DNA from: JAAELZ01 sp965237995
Lineage (GTDB): Bacteria > Pseudomonadota > Gammaproteobacteria > Arenicellales > Poriferihabitantaceae
DNA length: 64,000 nt
Reading direction: 5' to 3'
Assembly: GCA_965237995.1 (NCBI GenBank)
Contig: CBDEGO010000006.1
Coordinates: 62,001-126,000 of the forward strand
In this document: positions 58,828 to 64,000 of the stretch, in pieces
Layout of the letters: each line of letters starts with the position of its first letter
Position numbering within the stretch: the stretch's first letter is position 1
Notes under the pieces: model-generated
The model's database searches: none
Seen by the model: only the letters and a program-made list of their open reading frames with translations
Told to the model about the DNA's origin: nothing
Made by a program: the position numbers and the translations under genes

Positions 58828-60903
58828 ATGAAACAGGCATCCGTTCGACTTGGAGTAGATATTGGCGGCACGTTCACAGACGTCGTACTCGAAGTCGGTG
58901 AAACACAATACCCTACTAAGGTGTTGACTACGTATACTGCACCCGAACACGCGATTTTGGACGGTCTCAAGCAGGTTTGTACACTGGCGAATATCGAAGC
59001 AGGAGAGATTGAACAAATCATTCATGGTACAACGCTTGCAACCAATTCTCTAATTGAGAGACGTGGCGCTAAAACCGCATTGATCACGACTGAAGGGTTT
59101 CGTGACGTGATTGAAATGCGCACTGAATCACGCTTTGAGCAGTACGACCTCAATTTGAGCATTCCCGAGCCATTGCTTGCACGCCAACAAAGATTCACCG
59201 TAACAGAACGGATGAGCGCCACAGGCGAAGTTTTGATCCCGTTGCAACGCCCTGAGATTGAAAATGTGGTTGATGCCCTCGTAACAGCAGGTTACCAAAG
59301 TGTTGCGGTGGGTCTGATGCACTCTTACTTAAATGATACACATGAGCGACTTATTCGAGATGTCCTTATAGAGAAAATGCCGAATGCTGCAGTGTCTCTC
59401 TCATGTGAAGTCTCGCCACAGATGCGTGAATACGAACGCTTCAATACAGTGGTAGCAAATGCTTACATCAAACCCATGATGAAGAGCTATTTGAACCGAC
59501 TTGAGTCACGCTTAAAATCGCAAGGTGTGCAGTGCCCAATATTTCTCATGCACTCTGGGGGCGGCATCATTTCAATTGAAAGTGCTGCAGAATTCCCTGT
59601 ACGACTCGTTGAGTCCGGTCCAGCTGGCGGTGCAGTATTTGCTGCGCATATCGCGGCAAAATATGACCTAAACAAAGTCTTGTCATTTGACATGGGCGGA
59701 ACCACGGCAAAAATTTGCTTAATTAAAGACCAAGCTCCAAAAACCAGCCGTGTTTTTGAAGTCGCGCGAACCTATCGTTTCAAGAAAGGTTCTGGTATGC
59801 CGATTTCTATCCCGGTCATAGATATGGTAGAAATCGGTGCAGGCGGTGGGTCGTTGGCGCACGTCGATTCGATGCGTCAAATCAGAGTTGGCCCAGAGTC
59901 CGCTGGCTCTGAACCAGGCCCAGCTTGCTATGGCCGAGGCGGTGCACGCCCTGCCGTCACTGACGCCGATTTGGTATTGGGTAAACTAGATCCAAATAAT
60001 TTTGCAGGCGGGTCGATCAAACTCGAAACCCAACATTCAGAACAAGCATTGCAACAAGTTTTAGGTGGCCCGCTAGACCTAGACGTACAAACCTCAGCCT
60101 ACGGTTTATGTGAAGTAGTTGACGAAAATATGGCCAACGCGGCGCGCGTTCATGCGGTTGAAAATGGGGAAGACTTAAGCGATTACACTATGATCGCATT
60201 TGGCGGAGCCGCGCCACTACATGCTGGTCGATTGTGCGAAAAGCTAGGGGTAGAACGACTATTAGTACCTACGGGGGCCGGCGTTGGTTCTGCAATTGGT
60301 TTTTTACGCGCTCCGTTTAGTTTTGAAGCCAACCGTAGCGTTTACGTGCGTTTGTCTGACTTTGAAGCAGAGTCGGTTAAAAAATTACTTGCTGATCTGG
60401 AATCAGAAGCCACCAACTTTGTAAGGTCCTGCGATGCCACAGCCGACATTAGCGCAGAATATAAAGCCTATATGCGATATTGCGGCCAAGGCGAAGAGAT
60501 TCCAGTGATACTGAATGCTGAACTAGCGATAAAGCCGGATGCCAACGCATTTAAGGCCCTTTTTGAGGCGGACTACATCAATTTATTCGGTCGCGCAGTA
60601 CAGGGGATGGATATCGAAATCACTGTTTGGGCGGTTAATTCCAGCACTTCAGTTGGTACGGTTGAGCCTATAGAGTTGCAGGTGGCCAACGGTCATCATA
60701 ACAGTAGTGAGTCGAGAGCTATTTTTGACCCCGCTATAGGGCAAATGGTCGGCTCTTCAATTGTTAATCGAAATGCCATTGAACCTGGAGAAAGTGTCAG
60801 AGGGCCCGCAGCGATTGTCGAATACGAAACGACGATTATTCTTCCTAGCAGCGGCACGGCGATACGTCAAAGTGACGGCTGTATCGATATCTCAATCGTC
60901 TAA
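58828..60903 (+). CDS. hyuA: Hydantoinase/oxoprolinase subunit A family ATPase
   Basis: 691 residues. GVDIGGTFTDVVLEV near 10-24 is the actin-like ATPase motif, IHGTTLATNSLIERRGAKTA follows, and SFDMGGTTAKICLIK and GAGGGSLAHVDSMRQIRVGP are the later phosphate-binding loops. Such subunits open a lactam or hydantoin ring with ATP. First of four genes of a catabolic operon; its native promoter region is replaced by IS982 DNA. Confidence 0.92.
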   Translation: MKQASVRLGVDIGGTFTDVVLEVGETQYPTKVLTTYTAPEHAILDGLKQVCTLANIEAGEIEQIIHGTTLATNSLIERRGAKTALITTEGFRDVIEMRTESRFEQYDLNLSIPEPLLARQQRFTVTERMSATGEVLIPLQRPEIENVVDALVTAGYQSVAVGLMHSYLNDTHERLIRDVLIEKMPNAAVSLSCEVSPQMREYERFNTVVANAYIKPMMKSYLNRLESRLKSQGVQCPIFLMHSGGGIISIESAAEFPVRLVESGPAGGAVFAAHIAAKYDLNKVLSFDMGGTTAKICLIKDQAPKTSRVFEVARTYRFKKGSGMPISIPVIDMVEIGAGGGSLAHVDSMRQIRVGPESAGSEPGPACYGRGGARPAVTDADLVLGKLDPNNFAGGSIKLETQHSEQALQQVLGGPLDLDVQTSAYGLCEVVDENMANAARVHAVENGEDLSDYTMIAFGGAAPLHAGRLCEKLGVERLLVPTGAGVGSAIGFLRAPFSFEANRSVYVRLSDFEAESVKKLLADLESEATNFVRSCDATADISAEYKAYMRYCGQGEEIPVILNAELAIKPDANAFKALFEADYINLFGRAVQGMDIEITVWAVNSSTSVGTVEPIELQVANGHHNSSESRAIFDPAIGQMVGSSIVNRNAIEPGESVRGPAAIVEYETTIILPSSGTAIRQSDGCIDISIV

Positions 60904-60922
60904 GCTTTAAGGGTAATTCTTC

Positions 60923-62632
60923 ATGAAGACTAAAACCACGACCGTTACTAAACAAGTGATGTGGAACCGCCTTATTTCAGTAGTTGAGGAACAAGCGCAA
61001 GCACTCATTAGGACGGCATTTTCAACTTCTGTTCGTGAAGCAGGTGATCTTTCAGCGGGTGTCTACGACACCAGCGGGCAAATGCTGGCGCAGGCCGTAA
61101 CCGGCACACCCGGGCACGTGAATGCGATGGCCGAATCGGTTGGTCACTTTATTCGCCGGATCGGCTACGACAATATGTTCGACGGGGACGTTTATATCAC
61201 CAACGACCCTTGGGAAGGAACGGGCCATTTACATGATATCACCGTCGTCACCCCATCATTTTACCAAGACAAGCTAGTTGGGTTTTTGGCCTGTACGGCG
61301 CACATCGTTGATATAGGCGGTCGCGGATTTGGAGCAGATGCTAACTCAATTTATGAGGAGGGTTTGTATATCCCAATTATGAAATTTGCTGATCGCGGCA
61401 AAGTAGACCAAACTTTAATTAACATTGTCCGTATCAACGTGCGTGAACCAGACCAAGCGGTAGGCGATTTTTACGCACTCGCTACGTGCAACGAAGTGGG
61501 CCATCGTCGTTTGATCGATATGATGCAGGAATTCGATTTAAGTCATTTGGATGACATAGGCGACTTCATTCTCGAAAACTCTCGCATCGCAACAATTGAA
61601 CGCATTGCTGAGTTGAGCAACGCACAAGCTACGGGAGAGATGCGTATTGATGGTTACAGTAACCCGGTTGATATTAAAGTGTCGCTTGACATCCAAGATG
61701 AGCAAATTCTATGCGACTTTACCGGCACCTCTGGGCTTGATAAAAAAGGTATAAATGTGCCGTTGGTTTATACCAAGGCTTATGCTTGTTACGCCTTGAA
61801 ATGTGCAATAGCGCCAGAAATACCAAACAATGCTGCCTCGCTTGCGCCGTTTGTCATTACCGCACCAACAAACTCGATCGTTAATGCTTTGCACCCCGCC
61901 CCCGTTGCTCTTCGGCATGTTATTGGTCATATGATTCCCGATGCGGTATACAACGCCTTGGACAAACTGATACCCAATACGGTTCCCGCCGAAGGGGCTG
62001 GTACCTTATGCAACTTTCAGGTTTCGCTGCGCCCACGAACTGATATCCAAGCACCAGATTCAGCCGTACGCGCTGAAGTGCTTACCTTTAACTCCGGTGG
62101 CGGCGGTGCACGTCCTCAGCTAGATGGTATGAATGCGACTGCCTTCCCATCGGGCGTGATGACTATGCCTGTGGAAGCCACTGAACACACCGGCCCCATT
62201 ATCATTTGGCGAAAAGAACTACGACCTGATAGCGGCGGAGCAGGAAAGCATCGCGGCGGCTTAGGACAATATATGGAAGTAGGGGCGACTATAGACCATG
62301 AATTTGACTTTTCAGCCATGTTTGATCGCGTCGAACACCCGGCAAGAGGGCGACATGGCGGTAAAGACGGCGCTAATACCGCGATATCTCGAGACGACGG
62401 ACAAGCCATGCAAGGTAAAGGCAAGCAATTCGTACCCGCTGGGAAACGGGTGATGCTGGCCTTTCCAGGTGGAGCTGGCTATGGAAAAGCCAGTGATCGA
62501 GATGCTAAACTTATCCAAAGAGATCTCGCACGTGGCTATATTTCAGCACAAACAGCAAAGCGAGAATACGGCATGAGCCAAGCTGAAATAACGGCCGTTC
62601 TTGAGGCAACACACAACGGAGAAATCCTATGA
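60923..62632 (+). CDS. hyuB: Hydantoinase B/oxoprolinase family protein
   Basis: 569 residues. ALIRTAFSTSVREAGDLSAG near 25-45, DVYITNDPWEGTGHLHDITV, and PLVYTKAYACYALKCAIAPE are conserved. The C-terminal RVMLAFPGGAGYGKASDRD is partly repeated in the pseudogene at 56674-57095. It acts with HyuA. The end overlaps the oxidoreductase start by 4 bp. Confidence 0.92.
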   Translation: MKTKTTTVTKQVMWNRLISVVEEQAQALIRTAFSTSVREAGDLSAGVYDTSGQMLAQAVTGTPGHVNAMAESVGHFIRRIGYDNMFDGDVYITNDPWEGTGHLHDITVVTPSFYQDKLVGFLACTAHIVDIGGRGFGADANSIYEEGLYIPIMKFADRGKVDQTLINIVRINVREPDQAVGDFYALATCNEVGHRRLIDMMQEFDLSHLDDIGDFILENSRIATIERIAELSNAQATGEMRIDGYSNPVDIKVSLDIQDEQILCDFTGTSGLDKKGINVPLVYTKAYACYALKCAIAPEIPNNAASLAPFVITAPTNSIVNALHPAPVALRHVIGHMIPDAVYNALDKLIPNTVPAEGAGTLCNFQVSLRPRTDIQAPDSAVRAEVLTFNSGGGGARPQLDGMNATAFPSGVMTMPVEATEHTGPIIIWRKELRPDSGGAGKHRGGLGQYMEVGATIDHEFDFSAMFDRVEHPARGRHGGKDGANTAISRDDGQAMQGKGKQFVPAGKRVMLAFPGGAGYGKASDRDAKLIQRDLARGYISAQTAKREYGMSQAEITAVLEATHNGEIL

Positions 62633-63849
62633 GTACACCTAATACGGTATCAACCCCAAAACAAACCAGCTATGATGTGGTCATTGTGGGTGGCGCGATG
62701 TTCGGCTCGTCAGTTGCTTGGTTTTTATCTGACAACCCAGACTTTGACGGTTCCGTTTTAGTTGTTGAAAAAGACGCCACTTACGAATTTACATCTACCG
62801 CGCATACAAATAGCTGCATGCGTCAGCAGTTCTCTCGAGAAATCAACGTACGCATTTCTCAATTTGCTGCACAATTTGTTAAGAACTTCCAAGATTTCAT
62901 GGGCAATGACCCAAGGGTTCCAGCGTTAGCCTTTCAAAGTTACGGCTATATGTATTTAGCTGACAACGAGCCTTTCGCGCAAACACTAAGGGAAAGCCAA
63001 AAAGTACAAGCTGCCTGTGGCGCGGGCACCAAGATAATGACACCAGAGGAAATTAAGCGCGACTATCCGTTCTATAAAGTTGATGACATCGTGGCAGGCA
63101 GTCATAATTTGGTAGACGAAGGTTATTTTGATGGCAACAGTTTGTTTGACTGGTGGAAGCGCTCTGCTAAAGAACGCGGAATCGAGTACGTTGAAAATGA
63201 AGTCGTCAGCATGGACAAAAATACGGCTGGAACACGCGTTGAATCTATTACCTTAAAGTCAGGTGAAGTGGTCTCATGTGGCACGGTCGTTAACGCGTCT
63301 GGCCCTCGTGCGGTACTTACAGCGCGCATGGCAGGCATTGAAATACCAGTGGAGCCACGCAAGCGTTACACCTTTATTTTTGATGCTGAACAATCACTCG
63401 ACCGCGACCTACCGTTAACTATCGACCCTAGTGGGGTACACATCAGAACCGATGGCACCTATTACCTAGCCGGTTGCCCGCCCGATGACGACCCGGCAGT
63501 GGATTACGACGACTTTGTTGAAGACCATAGTATTTGGGAGCAAAAAGCCTGGCCTGCTATCGCGACCCGCATTCCACAGTTTGAAGCAATCAAACTAATC
63601 AATTCTTGGGCAGGACATTACGCCTTTAACGTTTTTGATCAAAATGCCATTCTTGGGCACCACACCCAAGTTGAGAATTTTGTCTTTGTAAATGGGTTCT
63701 CTGGCCACGGTTTCCAACAATCTCCGGCGATGGGTCGAGGGACGGCCGAGTTAGTGACCTACGGTGAGTTTCGCACATTAGATTTAAGTCCGTTTAGCTA
63801 TAGCCGCATTGAGCGCGGTGAACGCTATGAGGAAAAGGCCATTATATGA
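62629..63849 (+). CDS. FAD-dependent oxidoreductase (DAO family)
   Basis: 406 residues. YDVVIVGGAMFGSSVAWFLS near 14-33 is the FAD-binding Rossmann motif, and NGFSGHGFQQSPAMGRG near the end the DAO signature. It probably oxidises the amino or N-methyl product released by the hydantoinase (inference). Stop overlaps the next ATG by 4 bp. Confidence 0.9.
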   Translation: MSTPNTVSTPKQTSYDVVIVGGAMFGSSVAWFLSDNPDFDGSVLVVEKDATYEFTSTAHTNSCMRQQFSREINVRISQFAAQFVKNFQDFMGNDPRVPALAFQSYGYMYLADNEPFAQTLRESQKVQAACGAGTKIMTPEEIKRDYPFYKVDDIVAGSHNLVDEGYFDGNSLFDWWKRSAKERGIEYVENEVVSMDKNTAGTRVESITLKSGEVVSCGTVVNASGPRAVLTARMAGIEIPVEPRKRYTFIFDAEQSLDRDLPLTIDPSGVHIRTDGTYYLAGCPPDDDPAVDYDDFVEDHSIWEQKAWPAIATRIPQFEAIKLINSWAGHYAFNVFDQNAILGHHTQVENFVFVNGFSGHGFQQSPAMGRGTAELVTYGEFRTLDLSPFSYSRIERGERYEEKAII

Positions 63850-64000
63850 AACTTGCAGCAAACCCTTTCACTCACGCGATCGCAGCAGGAGAAAAACAAG
63901 TTGGCTTGTGGGTTAGTCTTGGCACTAACTTCACGGCTGAGGTCGTCGCACCCGCAGATTACGATTGGGTCTTGCTTGATATGGAACATTGCCCTAATGA
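63846..64000 (+). CDS. HpcH/HpaI-type aldolase/citrate lyase family protein (truncated by the window)
   Basis: The visible 51 residues read NPFTHAIAAGEKQVGLWVSL, then VVAPADYDWVLLDMEHCPN, matching the start of HpcH/HpaI aldolases, where the DMEH motif carries the catalytic region. It is the fourth gene of the operon and would cleave a 2-oxo acid intermediate. Confidence 0.82.
   Translation, partial: MKLAANPFTHAIAAGEKQVGLWVSLGTNFTAEVVAPADYDWVLLDMEHCPN

Overview
The window looks like a gammaproteobacterial chromosome of moderate GC, probably marine or Arenicella-like (the genus-level guess is weak). It has two halves: about 29 kb of accessory DNA ending at a tRNA-Ser gene, then about 35 kb that is mostly ordinary core genome. 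The core half carries Gram-negative envelope genes (mlaFEDCB, msbA, lpxK, kdsB), gmk-rpoZ-spoT, gyrB and metK-ahcY.

Accessory half, 1-20.4 kb: a plasmid-like backbone. On the minus strand it has parA-parB, a 22-bp-period iteron array, a Rep_3-type initiator, a roughly 1.25-kb non-coding region packed with inverted repeats, and a mobilisation cassette (membrane protein, coiled-coil protein, VirD4/TraG-like ATPase, and a Replic_Relax protein resembling MOBC relaxases). A divergent plus-strand cargo operon encodes a patatin-like phospholipase, an MBL-fold hydrolase and one polypeptide that reads as E2-like + E1-like + JAB/MPN peptidase, followed by a YkgJ-type Cys-cluster gene with an apparent frameshift. 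This operon is the best candidate for a poorly described immune system: it resembles the Cap2/Cap3 part of type II CBASS but has no nucleotidyltransferase. The start of a DUF2958 gene with its leader occurs at the left edge and again, decayed, near 20.8 kb, so the plasmid-like unit is flanked by direct repeats. A tRNA-Met 3' half at 20.34 kb looks like an attachment-site remnant.

Accessory half, 20.4-29 kb: a graveyard of an older element. It holds a secreted M23-like protein, a frameshifted secreted protein, a truncated IS3-family element abutted by a second dead IS3 element, a ParD/ParE pair, an N-6 methylase-like gene without a visible NPPY motif, a decayed HTH gene and an AlpA-type regulator. 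The 3' end of tRNA-Ser(TGA) faces this region, as at integration sites.

Core half: nagZ, L,D-transpeptidase, LMW phosphatase, spoT, rpoZ, gmk, yicC, a Ser/Thr kinase, gyrB, ahcY-metK with a palindromic operator, hslO, a DGPF-protein/ECF sigma pair, a lipoprotein, a PHP phosphoesterase, mlaBCDEF, a DksA-like protein, msbA-lpxK-kdsB, an RnfH-like gene, a sugar epimerase, a thiamine-pyrophosphokinase-like ORF without a standard start codon, and a beta-barrel protein. The right end holds a catabolic operon (hyuA-hyuB, FAD oxidoreductase, HpcH/HpaI aldolase). Just upstream lies a shrunken second copy of the hyuB/oxidoreductase junction, followed by a second ParD/ParE pair and an intact-looking IS982-family element.
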